Source: Crotalaria pallida
Taxonomy: Eukaryota; Streptophyta; Magnoliopsida; Fabales; Fabaceae
Length of the DNA: 64,000 nucleotides
Reading direction: 5' to 3'
NCBI GenBank assembly: GCA_037953625.1
Contig: CM075651.1
Coordinates: 62,172,501 to 62,236,500, forward strand
Within the stretch, counting starts at the first letter, position 1; every line of letters starts with the position of its first letter. A program made the translations under genes and the position numbers. The notes under the pieces were generated by a model. That model made no database searches, was not told the DNA's origin, and worked only from the letters and a program-made list of their open reading frames with translations. Shown one piece after another: positions 13,012-24,139 of this stretch.

Positions 13012-13334
13012 GTTAACCGTCGGATCGGGTCCAAATTTTTAGACATGCTTCTTCACCCCATAAACTTCACATCCAACGGTGGAATTTATTATCTTAGCAT
13101 CCTATAATAAATTTCTAATTTTCTCTTTTTGGTCGATTTCTAACATCTAAAACTCCGATTTAACTCCCGATTTCGCTTATTTGACTTTGCGCAAGGCCAC
13201 AACTGCCTTCTATACAACCCCTAGGACTTATAATCACCACTCACCTATCTACCAAAATTCATTAAGTCGTTATTCCCATTTTTTTAAGGTTTTTAATTAA
13301 TAATTTCATTTAAATCAAAGTTTAGGATGTTACA
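13012..13334 (-). mobile_element. Remnant of the 3' LTR of element A
   Basis: These 323 bases are nearly identical to 46885-47207, the corresponding end of A's other LTR, and end in ATGTTACA directly beside A's polypurine tract. The rest of this LTR, expected to total about 2.5 kb from the other copy, is missing and replaced by F3. Contains the inverted repeat ACCGTCGGAT (13016-13025) / ATCCAACGGT (13071-13080). Confidence 0.75.
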
Positions 13335-13373
13335 ATTCTCCCCCACTTACTGGAATTTCGTCCCCGAAATTCC
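13335..13373 (-). other. Polypurine tract and adjacent hairpin of element A
   Basis: On the minus strand AAGTGGGGGAGAAT (13335-13348) directly precedes the LTR and is the plus-strand DNA primer. Beside it, arms GGAATTTCG (13365-13373 read on the minus strand) and CGAAATTCC (13352-13360) form a perfect 9-bp stem with loop GGGA. The same arrangement is found in B, C and D. Confidence 0.8.
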
Positions 13374-15194
13374 ATTCTGTCCCTCAATTGGAGAACCACC
13401 CCACTGATAAAACTTTAGCCTACGGTTTGGATTTTCCTCTCGTTTAGTTCGTCTAATTCTCGACTCACGTTTACTTAGACAAAACCCAAGTTGGATTGCT
13501 AAGTTGCTCCCCCACTTGGCATTAACATACTATATTATCTCGATACCCGAAGGTAAGAGACCGATTATATCAGCTTTTGATCGTCTCCCATGGAACTTCC
13601 GACGAAGAACGCAAGGATTAAACGATGACAATTACTAAATCCATAGAATTTCACGAAGAATTTATGTTGCTATTTTAGGGAGACAGAATAAGATCATGTA
13701 ATCCACAGACTTTTGCAGAATACAACGGATCATGGCTAGAACTCTACTCGTCCATAAGGAACGAGCCGAGTAGATAAAACGGGGACTCCAGGGATAATGA
13801 ATATTCCAGGATGAGAATTAAGGGTAAGTCACGAATTCGCTCTTCTTAGTCGGCTGGAAGGAGGCAATCTTTGATTACGACGTAAAAGCCACTACTCTAT
13901 AATTGCATCGGACCAAATAGAATAAGAAGAAGGAGATCCACTTTTACTAATCGAATCATTAGTCAAAGTTTCACTGAAATAGTAATGGAGCATTCAAATG
14001 ATGATTGGGTAGTCATGATCCAAGGTGGGCATATATATATACTTGAGATTTAGGTGTTTCGTTGTTCACTAAGCTAACTCTATAGAGTTATAAACCAAGT
14101 CTTGATGCTTGTTAATGACCAAGCTTTCACCTACTTTGAATCGAACCTTCAAGGATGCTTGAATAAATTCGGTATAGACTAAGAGTGTCTATGGAATTTG
14201 ACTCTTATGTCACTTTTAGGAGTCACAACACGCTTAAGATTTACATCACTCCTACGATTGAAGGCCAAACGGTGTTTTACCACTTGTGGTTGGTCAATCA
14301 TTAAAATTGTTCAGTCTCGATGTGGAGACTTCACAAATTTATTAAGATTTGTTCTCATGACAGAGGGTCATCTAGGAATCTTGGTAAGATTCCCAGTAAG
14401 TTCTGGATTACCCATATTCGGTTCGGTCTCTATGATAGTTAGAGTTAGTTCATGTAAGGTTTTGCTTAACTCGTTCTATGATTCTAGTATGCACTAATAC
14501 TATTCTACAATCGGGAAAAACAACCTAAGGTTCTCCTTCCTTCCATTTTGTTCTAGGTCAAATTCTAGATTTTACAAAAAGTTTTGGGAAAGGTATTTTC
14601 CAGTCAGCTGATTTTCTTACAAGGGATTTATTTCTTGGAAGCCACTGCTTCTGCTGTCTCGATTTCACTTAAAAGGTTGTGATGATAGTATCCATTAATA
14701 GATGCGAAGATTGAGGTGATCAATCCCAATCTCACGTCTATTTATAGTACATCACTGTTAAATGGTTGTTGACAATGTTATCTTTTAACAAATGCAAGGA
14801 TTAGAGTGATCAGTTCTAACCTCACACTCCATTAGATAATAACATTATCGCAGTTCTTGCTTAAGCGTTTTAACTAATGCCTTACACTTATAAGCTCTTT
14901 CTAAGGTCAGATTTGTTTTGGTATATCACTAAATTTTCCAGAACGAGACCTAAATCAGGAATGCAATCCAAGGAATGTAGCTATCAAAACGACGTCGAAG
15001 AAAATCGCTTCCTACAATACCTAAGGGCATTGGTTGATTGATTTTCGTTCGCTTAGGCCCAACGTTAACTTATTTTGAACTATTGGCCAGCCTTTTAAAA
15101 TAGATAGAAGGAGTATACTTCGTATGGTTTTACTAAAACCTTAACAAGGGTAGAAACTTACAGCTCCTAAGATGTTCATAATTTTATAGGGCGA
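13374..15194. other. Non-coding interior of element A where pol would lie
   Basis: About 1.8 kb between polypurine tract and gag with no protease, RT, RNase H or integrase match in any frame. Short chance ORFs only. A GTCTC...GAGAC inverted repeat (near 14312) also occurs in C's interior (near 28621), so the two non-autonomous elements share some sequence. Confidence 0.7.
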
Positions 15195-16253
15195 CTAGGG
15201 AAAATTTGCAAGAATACTCAATTTCCTAATTCCAACAACAACTACAAAAGATCGCAACATACAAGACGTACCCCTCGGAATATGCTGACTTCCAGGTGCC
15301 TGCTGCTGCTGTGACATAACTGCTTCCTCCCGTACACCTTTCAGGGGACAATTTGCAACGAAATTCCCCGGTTGCCCACATTGAAAACAACGCCCTTTCA
15401 TACTTTTTCTCAGCACCTTCCAACATTCGCCCCCATGAAACTTCCCACAATGGACACAAGTAGACTTGGGAAACTGAGGGGTTACCATCAGCCTTGCTTT
15501 CTTTGAAGTAACCCTCTCGATCTCAGGTTTAGAATGAACCTTTGATTTCCCTGTGGCACCTTTCGACCTCGCCATACCTTTATCCCAAACGCTAGCCCAA
15601 TGTACTAGCTGAGCAAAGTTGTCCTTGGGTACCTTTCCAAGAACTGCTCTGAGATCTCCACGGAGTCCTGCAAGGAACTTGATGCATTTGATTTCTTCAT
15701 TCACACCCTTATAGGTGGTAGCATAGCGAATCAGGTCCTCAAATTTCCCTACATATTCATCAACACTCATGTTCTCTTGTCTCAAGCATAGGAAAGCACG
15801 TTCCTTCTCCTTTCGGACATCTTCGAAAAGATACTTTCCCCGGAACCTGTCCTTGAATGCGTCCCATGTCACTTTTTGTTCATTGGTCTCCATACACTTT
15901 TGAACCTGCTCCCACCACTGCTCTGCTTCTCCAACGAGTGCATATTGAACCAGAAGGACTTTCTGTTCCTCAGGCGGCGATATTTCGTGGAGAATTTCTT
16001 CTATCTCCCGAAGCCAGTTCCGAGTTACATTCGGATTATAGCCACCCTCGAACGTAGGGGGACCATGCCACTTGAATTCAGTCAACCAATGAATTTCAGC
16101 TGGGGAGGGATCCTGAATTGCCTGAGACGACTGGTTAAGTGAGGCTATGGTTGTCACAGCCGTAGCCACCAATTCAGCTTGTCTTTGATTGATTTGGACC
16201 AAACTCTCTATGATTGCAGCGATCCTATCATCGTCATTGCGCCTGCTTGCCAT
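15195..16253 (-). CDS. gag: Gag protein of non-autonomous Ty3/gypsy element A
   Basis: An uninterrupted 352-residue frame starting MASRRNDDDR. It has the retrotransposon gag core: WLTEFKWHGPPTFEGG, WLREIEEIL, EAEQWW, WDAFKDRFRGKY, and SVDEYVGKFEDLIRYA. Near residue 269 there is CVHCGKFHGGEC, followed by a CCHC knuckle CFQCGQPGNFVANC in which the usual histidine is asparagine. B has CTQCGKQHRGVC and an intact CFKCGQPGHVATNC at the same place. The frame runs into unrelated residues after the knuckle and stops; no pol follows. This matches gag-only terminal-repeat elements (TR-GAG type). It is the only retroelement gag in the window without a stop or frameshift. Confidence 0.85.
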   Translation of the reverse strand: MASRRNDDDRIAAIIESLVQINQRQAELVATAVTTIASLNQSSQAIQDPSPAEIHWLTEFKWHGPPTFEGGYNPNVTRNWLREIEEILHEISPPEEQKVLLVQYALVGEAEQWWEQVQKCMETNEQKVTWDAFKDRFRGKYLFEDVRKEKERAFLCLRQENMSVDEYVGKFEDLIRYATTYKGVNEEIKCIKFLAGLRGDLRAVLGKVPKDNFAQLVHWASVWDKGMARSKGATGKSKVHSKPEIERVTSKKARLMVTPQFPKSTCVHCGKFHGGECWKVLRKSMKGRCFQCGQPGNFVANCPLKGVREEAVMSQQQQAPGSQHIPRGTSCMLRSFVVVVGIRKLSILANFP

Positions 16254-16355
16254 AACTTCTAATCCCAGAAAAATGACAAGTTAATACATATATTATTTAG
16301 CAGTAATAACTACTCTATCTTATTACTCTAATTTAGTCACTTATTTACTCATATC

Positions 16356-16378
16356 GATTACTCGCTTGGTGAGTAACC
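16356..16378 (-). other. Leader hairpin of element A
   Basis: Arms GATTACTC (16356-16363) and GAGTAACC (16371-16378) around the 7-nt loop GCTTGGT as read on the plus strand. In the sense (minus) RNA the one imperfect pair is G.U. It lies about 43-65 nt past the PBS, as in B, C, D and E. Confidence 0.6.
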
Positions 16379-16420
16379 ACATGGAGATGTGAGTCCACAC
16401 TCCAAAGGCCGAGGGAAACT

Positions 16421-16432
16421 GCTCTGATACCA
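16421..16432 (-). other. Primer binding site of element A
   Basis: Reverse complement reads TGGTATCAGAGC, matching initiator tRNA-Met, five bases from the LTR end at 16438. The sequence after it (CAGTTTCCCTCGGCC) is shared with B and nearly so with C. Confidence 0.85.
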
Positions 16433-16437
16433 TAAAA

Positions 16438-18135
16438 TGTAACACCTAAGTTTATTTACCCTTTTACACCCTTAAATAAAATAGTGAATTAAAAATTTCT
16501 TTTTAAACATATAAAAAAATCTCCCGTCAAACGGACGGAGTTTCGTTTGTTTTTAAGACTTTTCCCAAAATTCCTGTTCTCCTGCAATCTGATAAATAAC
16601 ACATTTTCAAATAGCAAAGCCAGCAGGGCTATTCACATATATATATATATATCAGTTAGTGCATCTTCGTGCACGCATCAGAAACAAGTTTAAAACATCA
16701 GAACATAGTCATCAGAGTTAGCGGAATATAAACAAGTTAGGAAAACAGTTTTTCCCCAAAATAAACCCCTTTCCCAAAAGGAGTCGTCCTGGGCCCCCAA
16801 AAGCTATTTAAATTTTTACACAACAAAAAAATGATTCACATCATCGGGCCCAGGACATTCTCATGTCCTACATGACTAAAGGTAACCTACTCTCCCTGGG
16901 AGGGAGAGTACTCCTGCTCGGCCTCATCTTGTGCAAACTCTTCCTCAGTACCTGTTGAGATAGTAAGGAGTGAGTATTACACATAAAATGGGGAGGCAGT
17001 TTCCAATTAAGACATAATGCGACACTAAGCCATACACAAATAACAATTCAATCACAACATAATAAGAGTCAATGTATCACAATTTATTTTCAAGTACTCA
17101 TTAGTTTCTCAAATCGATTTTTATTTAACATTTTCTTAAGTCTTTCGTTCCATGTATTTAATCATATTCATATTCTTTTCTATCTGTCCCTGGTCACGGC
17201 CTACTGTGTCTGCACTCCTGTGCACTCACGACTTACTGCGTCCGGGTGTGTTTCTCAATCCCATGGTCACGACCTACTGCGTTCGCACCACCGCGCGATA
17301 ACGACTTACTGCGTCCGGGTGTGTTTCTCAATCATATATTATAACTTAATTAGCACAAATCAACAACTTTATTAATATCATCACCATTATCCTTAATTCA
17401 TACTTAATTTCCATTCTTTGCCTTGGTTTTTAAAATAAAATCATAACTCAATCATTTAACGAAATTAGTACTTCAATTATTAACAACACCAAGTCACAAG
17501 CTTATATACCAAATATTCAAAATAAAGCATATCATCATCTAATTAATTTTCCTATGTCATAAGCTCTAGTTATTTATTACCCTATAGTATAACAACCTAA
17601 ACTAACACATAACTCTTAGTACCCATTATATGCATATTGTAAACTAAACCCCAGAGTAAGGTAATACTCACTGTAACCCACTCCTTACCTTAAATTAGCA
17701 AAGAGTAAATAGAACCTTAGTGAGCCCTAGCTCAAAACCTTGGAAACTTTGAACTTCCTAAGTCTAGCTTGCCACCTCAATAAGGAAATGATGAAGTGAT
17801 CCTTGTCTTTGCCTTGGTTTGAGTTGGAAGGCATAAAGCAAAGCTCCTACATGACCATGGATGCAAGAACCCTAAGGGTTTTAGAACAAAAATTCATGAA
17901 CTAAGGAGAGTTTGAATGAAAAGAAAAAATAACTCATGGCATGAAGCTTACTTACCCTAATCAATGGTGGAAATTTGAAAACCAAGAAGAGAAGGGAGGG
18001 AGTAACTCGTGTGAGCCAAGGAGGAAGAGGAATGAACTTCAAACAAAATCCATGGAGCAAGCTTGATGAGTTTTGGTTGATTTTGGGTTGAGGTGCCCAA
18101 GAATCAAATGTGTATGGTGGATTGATGATGATTTG
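16438..18135 (-). mobile_element. 5' LTR of element A, first part
   Basis: Begins TGTAACACC beside the PBS and is interrupted by element B at 18136; the rest is 46417-47207, giving an LTR of about 2.49 kb. The terminal part (CCCGTCAAACGGACGGAG) is shared with B's LTR, so A and B LTRs are related. Contains a two-copy repeat at 17188-17335 (TACTGCGTCCGG units) related to the 80-bp array of solo LTR G2. ATTTG at 18131-18135 is the left target duplication of B. Confidence 0.8.
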
Positions 18136-18962
18136 TGTAACACACAGTAATTATTTACCCTTAATTCCCATTATAGTAAAAATATGAGCTTAAAATTTCC
18201 TTTTTAATTTATAAAAACCACCCGTCAAACGGACGAAGTTTCGTTTGTTTATCGGACTTTTCCAAAAACTTCAACCTGATAAACGCATGTATATAATATT
18301 AACAATAGCCAGCAGGGCTCAAATATAAATATATGCATCACATAGTTGCCCCATGGGCTCAAGTGTCAATTATCAGCATCAGTTTGTCAGGGTGTCAGCA
18401 GAAATGCAAAGTGTACAAATCAAAAGACCATAACTGCAAGTATGCCCAAAAATGAATCATAAATCATGCACAAAAGAAACTATCCTAAGCCTCTCTCAAA
18501 AAGCATATACAGCCCATATACATCAAATAACACGGAGGCTTAGGCCAAAAGTAAATGTCTAAATCCCAACCCTACTCTCCCTGTGAGGGAGAGTAATCCT
18601 GCTCGGCCGATCCGGGTGTATACTCCTGCTCAGTACCTGAAAAATGGTAAGGAGGTGAGTATTACACAATAAAATAGGGAAGCAGTTTCTATTATGCTAT
18701 ACTGAACCACCAAGCCAAACACAATTAATCAAGTAGTGCATATAAATCAATAAATCATTCCCAAACCTCTAAATTGATTCTATTTCCAAGAATAAATTTA
18801 ATTCATTATATCCTTAATTTCCACATTTCATATTTTTGTGTGATTTAGTTCAGAGTTTTCATGCTAATCATATTCTTGCATAAGTTCGCAATCCGCCTTT
18901 TATCACATACACCTTGTATTTTATAAAGACTTTTAGAAATTGTTACGTGGATTTCCATCATT

Positions 18963-19350
18963 GCGTACAGTCTCCTTCGGACAACGTCTTACAGCTGCAC
19001 ACTATGTGTGTCTTATGCGGTCTAAGCGTACAGTCTCCTACGGACAACGTCTTACAAGACCTGGGTTCCACAATAGGAAGGTGCATCCATCATTGCGTAC
19101 AGTCTCCTTCGGACAACGTCTTACAGCAGCGCATCAAGTGCGTCTTACGCGATCTATGCGTACAGTCTCCTTCGGACAACGTCTTACAAGATCCGGAGAG
19201 GCACAATCCAAATGTATCTTTAAGTAATATATAGTATGTGTGTGTGTCCATAATTGCGTACAGTCTCCTTCGGAGAACGTCTTACAGCAGCGCATCAAAT
19301 GCGTCTTACGCGATCAATGCGTACAGTCTCCTTCGGACAACGTCTTACAA
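18963..19350 (+). repeat. Six-copy interspersed repeat in the B LTR
   Basis: Six copies of a roughly 30-base unit (GCGTACAGTCTCC then TTCGGACAACGTCTTAC) start near 18963, 19026, 19095, 19158, 19256 and 19319. Copies alternate between two following sequences (CAGC... and AAGA...). The other B LTR repeats the arrangement at about 44624-45010. This is a feature of the LTR, not a CRISPR array. Confidence 0.85.
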
Positions 19351-20244
19351 GATCTGGAATCACACACTCTTTGTTCTTTAAGTCTTTGAATTTCATTTTC
19401 AATTATTCCACTTGGAATCATTCTCATCAATTCATCACTTTATGTTTTTAAAGTTCCAAGAGTCATTTATACCAATTCCAACATCATATTATTATCATTC
19501 ATCAATTCTAGTGCTCAACATATTTTAGCAAAATAACAACCACATAACCAAGCATCATAGTCACATTAAGGCACAACATAACAACTCAAAAATATCTTTT
19601 GATACATAGTCCCATTTTAACATAATACTAACTACCCTAGGGTTCCTTACTCTAAATAACACTTACCTCTTAGTACCCAATATATACACAATACATTCTA
19701 CCCCCTAGAATATGGTAACACAAACCTCCTTACCTCAATCCAAGACAAATGGGGACAAACCTTCCAAGCCCTAGTTCCTAAGTTCCAAATCAAAAGCTCC
19801 AAGGATTGAGTGGAAGGAGAGAGATTCTTGACCTCCATGAAACAATAGAGCATAAATGAGTCATGAATTTGTTAAACCCATTACATGAAATTCGTATATC
19901 CATGGGAGGGAGGAGAGAGAAAATTCGTGTGAGCCCTAGAGAGAGAAAAAGAATGGAAACTTACCAATAGGGATGGATGATGATGGTCAATAAGTGTTGA
20001 GCTTGAGGAAGGTGAAAACAAAGCTTGACCTTGGTGGGGAAGAAGGGGGTTTCGAATGGGAGGAGGAGAGAGATGGGGGAGTTGTTTTTGTTGAGGGTGG
20101 ATGGAAGAATGAAGAAGAATGAAGGTGGAGGTGAGTATATGAGAGAGGGAAGGCATTTTGGGTGGCTGAGATTAGAGGAACCATGGGAAGATTCCCATCA
20201 GACGGTCTAGATCGCGACTTGAGAATATCAGATACGACCATTTT

Positions 20245-20452
20245 CGCTTGAGCGAGAACCTACTCGCTTGAGTGAACTTCGTCCAGTAAGTTTGGGTTTT
20301 GCTCGAGCCGTTTTCGCTTAAGCGAGAGCATTTCGCTTAAGCGAACCAAACTCTCGCTTGAGCGAGCCAGTTTCTCTTGAGCGAAATTAACTCAGTAACT
20401 CAGGTCTGATGGATTACTGTTTCGCTTAAGCGAGGGATTTTTCGCTTGAGCG
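20245..20452. repeat. Cluster of CGCTTAAGCG / CGCTTGAGCG palindromes
   Basis: Copies at 20245, 20315, 20334, 20355, 20423 and 20443, plus degenerate ones, often flanked by TT and AA to give TTCGCTTAAGCGAA-like sites. In the sense direction of B they fall about 290-495 nt into the LTR, in the expected U3 promoter region. Same cluster at about 45917-46124 in the other LTR. Confidence 0.8.
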
Positions 20453-20739
20453 AAATCCCACAAACCTGCATTTCCAACTTCAAGCTCCTACAACTTCTTT
20501 TCTACCCGTTGGATCTTCCCCAAATTTTGGGACATTTAACTACACATATCCTATTTTAAATCCAACGGTGGAATTCCTGATTTGAGCCACGAAACCTGCA
20601 TTTAAAATTTCCTAAAGTTCGATGAGTCTAATTCCTACTCGCATCTAACTATTTATTTTCTAACATAACCCTTACTTTTTTCCATCAAGAACTCATTTAC
20701 AATGCTAATAGTCTTATAGATAAAAATTGGGATGTTACA

Positions 20740-20777
20740 TTCCTCTCCCACTTACCCGAATTTCGTCCCCGAAATTC
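20740..20777 (-). other. Polypurine tract and hairpin of element B
   Basis: Minus strand AAGTGGGAGAGGAA (20740-20753) abuts the LTR. The perfect 8-bp stem GAATTTCG / CGAAATTC with loop GGGA occupies 20758-20777 and overlaps the pol stop codon (20776-20778). Confidence 0.8.
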
Positions 20778-22332
20778 AGTTATCATCGAACAAATGTGGA
20801 TGAGATTGTCTGATCTTGCTTTCCAACTCCCAAGTAGCTTCCTCCACATTGTCCCTGCTCCATATGACTTTCACCAAGCTAATCTCCTTGCCTCTTAACT
20901 GTCTCACTTGCCTATCATCAATCCTCACGGGCAACACCTCAAAAGTCAAATTCTCCTTCAAAGGCAAATCATCCAATGTGACCACATGAGTAGGATCATG
21001 AATGTATTTCCTTAGCTGTGAAACATGGAATACATCATGAAGCCTAGCCAAGTGAGGGGGCATAGCAATTTTGTAAGCTACCGGACCAACCTTCTCCAGA
21101 ATTTCATAAGGTCCAACAAACCGAGGAGTTAGTTTCTTGGACCTAATTTCTCTACCAATCCCTGTGATCGGAGACACTCTCAGAAGCACATGGTCCCCAA
21201 CATCAAATTCCAAAGGTCTTCTACGCCTGTCAGCATAATTCTTCTGGCGATCCTGGGAAGTTTTCATCTTGTTCTTGATCATGGTAATTCTCTCGGTTGT
21301 TTCCTTCACAATATCAGGACCTGTCAACAAATTCTCTCCTATTTGGAACCAACATAGAGGCGTCCTACACTTCCTGCCATAGAGAGCCTCAAATGGTGCC
21401 ATGCCAATACTGGAGTGAAAACTATTATTATAAGTAAACTCCATCAACGGCAGTAACTGCTCCCAACTACCAGTCTGCTCCAGAACACATGCTCTCAACA
21501 AGTCCTCCAGTGTCTGGATAGTACGCTCAGATTGTCCGTCTATCTGCGGATGGTAAGCTGTACTGAATTTCAGCTTAGTACCCAATGCCTGCTGAAGACT
21601 CTGCCAAAATCTAGACAGAAACCTCAGATCACGATCGGATACAATGCTGGTAGGAACACCATGCAACTTGACTATGTCCCTGATATACAACTGAGTCAAC
21701 TTCTCCAGAGTGTACTTCTTGTGAATCGGAATGAAATGAGCACACTTTGTGAGACGGTCCACAACCACCCAAACTGCATCACATCCTGCAGTCGTCCTAG
21801 GTAGACCCGTCACAAAGTCCATAGCTATGCTATCCCACTTCCACTCCGGAATCTCAAGTGATCGCAACGGACCACCAGACTTTTGATGCTCAATCTTAAC
21901 TTTCTAGCAAGTAAGGCAATGCGATACATGATCTGCTACATCGGTTTTCAACTTTGGCCACCAATAAATCTTTTTCAAGTCTTGGTACATTTTTGTTGCA
22001 CCAGGATGGAAATTCATTTTGGTCCGATGTGCTTCCCACAGGATATCCCTTCTGATCTCGAAGTCCAGGGGAACACATATCCGACCGTTAAATCGGATAA
22101 TGCCATCTGTGCCTTTTACAAAGTCGGGCTCTTCATTGTCCGATCCCCTTTCCAACAACTTTTGTAATTCTGCATCATCAGCTTGTCTTTCTCTAATAAG
22201 ACCGATCAAGTTACTAGTAACCTGCAACATTTCTAGAACAATGCTCTTCTCTTTTACTTGCATGTTCAAATTGAGGTCACTAAACTCTTGGATTAGCTGC
22301 GTCTCCTTCACCATCAAGCTGCTGACATGCAA
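20776..22332 (-). pseudogene. pol: Integrase and chromodomain of element B, one in-frame stop
   Basis: Integrase joins element DNA to the chromosome. The N-terminal HHCC zinc motif (HRTKMNFH...HCLTC) lies near 21905-22040. The catalytic acidic residues are in MDFVTGLPRT, VSDRD and QIDGQSERT. The C-terminal part has GPYEILEKVGPVAYKI, HDVFHVSQLRKY and a chromodomain-like tail (RQVRQLRGKEISLVKVIW...EATWELE), as in Tekay-type chromoviruses. A UAG at 21904-21906 interrupts the frame where element D has glutamine (CLICQK), consistent with CAG to TAG. Overlaps the RT frame by a one-base frameshift near 22330. Confidence 0.9.
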
Positions 22333-24103
22333 AAGTCTTGCGACTTAGTGCATCAGCCACTACATTGGCCTTGCCTGGATGATATTGAAGAGAGAAATCA
22401 TAGTCCTTCAGAAACTCAATCCACCTCCTCTGTCTCATATTCAACTCGTTTTGATCAAAGAGATAGCGAAGGCTTTTGTGATCGCTAAAGACTTCGAACT
22501 TTGACCCATATAGATAATGTCTCCATATTTTCAAAGCGAAAACTACCGCCGCCAACTCAAGATCATGAGTGGGATAGTTCTGCTCATGCTGTCTCAACTG
22601 CCTGGATGCATAGGCTATGACCACTCCTTGCTGCATCAGCACACAACCCAACCCTTGTTTTGATGCATCACAATAAACTACAAAGGATTGAGTCGGATCC
22701 GGCAAAATCAACACTGGGGAACTAGTCAATCGCCTCTTCAACTCTTGAAAGCTATCTTCACATTCAAGGGACCATTCAAATGGAACGCCTTTCCGCGTAA
22801 GAGTAGTCAAAGGAAGAGCTAGTTTAGAAAACCCCTCAATGAACCTCCTATAATACCCAGCCATGCCAAGGAAACTTCTGATCTCAGTAATAGACTGGGG
22901 TCTCTCCCACTTGAGCACCGCTTCAACCTTAGAAGGGTCAACAGCAACACCCTTCTCAGAAATCACATGCCCCAGAAAATACACTTCGTTCAACCAGAAA
23001 CTACATTTAGAAAACTTGGCATAAAGATGCTTGTCTTTGAGAACTTGGAGCACCGTTCTCAAATGTTCTTCATGCTCCTTCTGGCTCTTGGAATAGATAA
23101 GAATGTCATCAATGAACACAATGACAAAAGAGTCTAAATACGGCCTGAATATCCTGTTCATGTAATCCATGAAGATAGCAGGTGCATTAGTGAGACCGAA
23201 AGGCATCACCACATACTCAAAATGCCCATACCGAGATCTAAAAGCAGTTTTAGGAATGTCCTCCTCTCGGATACGAATTTGATGGTATCCAGATCGGAGG
23301 TCAATTTTTGAGAAAACTGCAGCTCCCCTAAGCTGATCCAACAAATCATCAATACGTGGGAGCGGATATTTATTCTTCACCGTCACCGCATTCAACTGAC
23401 GGTAATCAGTGCACATGCGAACACTTCCATCCTTCTTTTTAACAAAGAGGATAGGAGCTCCCCACGGGGAAACACTCGGTCTTATGAAACCCTTTGCCAA
23501 AAGCTCCTCCAACTGCTTCTTCAACTCTTCCAACTTTGGAGGGGCCATTCTATAAGGCGCTTTAGATACCGGGCCGGCACCAGGCATAAGATCAATGCCA
23601 AATTCTACTTCTCTGGCTGGAGATAATCTAGGAATTTCAGCTGGAAAAACATCCGGAAACTCACCAACCACTGGGATTCTACAGATATCCGATGCTTCCT
23701 CATCATCTAAAGCCGACGCTGAAACTTGACAAAAAATCACTGACTTCTGGCTACAATCAAGAAGGACACAATTCTGGGACATCCAGTCCATGCCTAAAAT
23801 GATATCCAGCTTGGTTAAGGGCAAACATATCAAGTTTACTTTGAATTCCCGCTCTAATACTCGAAGAGGGCAATCCAAGCACATTAAAGATGTAACCACA
23901 GCTGAATTTGTAGGGGTAGACACAGACAATTTAAAAGGCATTTCAACAGCAGATAACTTTAATCTTCCCATGCAATTGACAGAAATGAATGAGTGTGTAG
24001 CTCCATAATCAAAGAGAATACCACATGCAATATCATTTATATGGCCAATACCTCGAATCAGCTCGTCAGCCTCAGTCACCTCTTCTCCATCAAGAGTGTA
24101 CAC
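22280..24103 (-). pseudogene. pol: Protease, reverse transcriptase and RNase H of element B
   Basis: A 607-residue frame. Protease has LFDYGATHSFI, where the family has DSG; the serine-to-tyrosine change at the active-site motif probably disables it. RT has APYRMAPPKLEELK, VKKKDGSVRMCTDYRQLN, FSKIDLRSGYHQI and the catalytic FIDDILIYSK. RNase H follows (VVYCDASKQGLGCVLMQ, ELAAVVFALKIWRHYLYG, FSDHKSL, YHPGKANVVADALSRK). A one-base gain near 22330 throws the last residues out of frame; the true frame continues as the integrase region. In the same frame as the upstream gag. Confidence 0.92.
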
Positions 24104-24139
24104 TTTCCCCTTCTGAAGTGGGCGGCCATCACCAATCCT

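Larger units (their letters stand above)
18136..20739 (-). mobile_element. 3' LTR of element B
   Basis: A 2,604-bp LTR from TGTAACACACAG to GGGATGTTACA, followed by a polypurine tract. The matching 5' LTR is 25289-25673 plus 44181-46411. By eye the two copies differ at a few dozen sites and one 12-base insertion, about 99 % identity. It holds a six-copy repeat (18963-19350), a palindrome cluster (20245-20452) and the inverted repeat CCGTTGGAT (20506-20514) / ATCCAACGG (20560-20568). ORFs inside it are products of the repeats. Confidence 0.88.

Noticed and set aside
14198..14497. 99-residue open frame in A's interior as a possible accessory gene
   Set aside because: On the strand opposite to the element, with no conserved motif and ordinary random-looking composition.
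18963..19350. CRISPR-like repeat and spacer spacing
   Set aside because: This is a plant LTR. The repeats vary, spacing is uneven, both LTRs carry the same array and there are no cas genes.
18914..19451. Open frames with repeated TVSFGQRLT or VQSPSDNVLQ phrases
   Set aside because: They arise from the six-copy DNA repeat in the B LTR and recur in the other LTR at 44574-45123.
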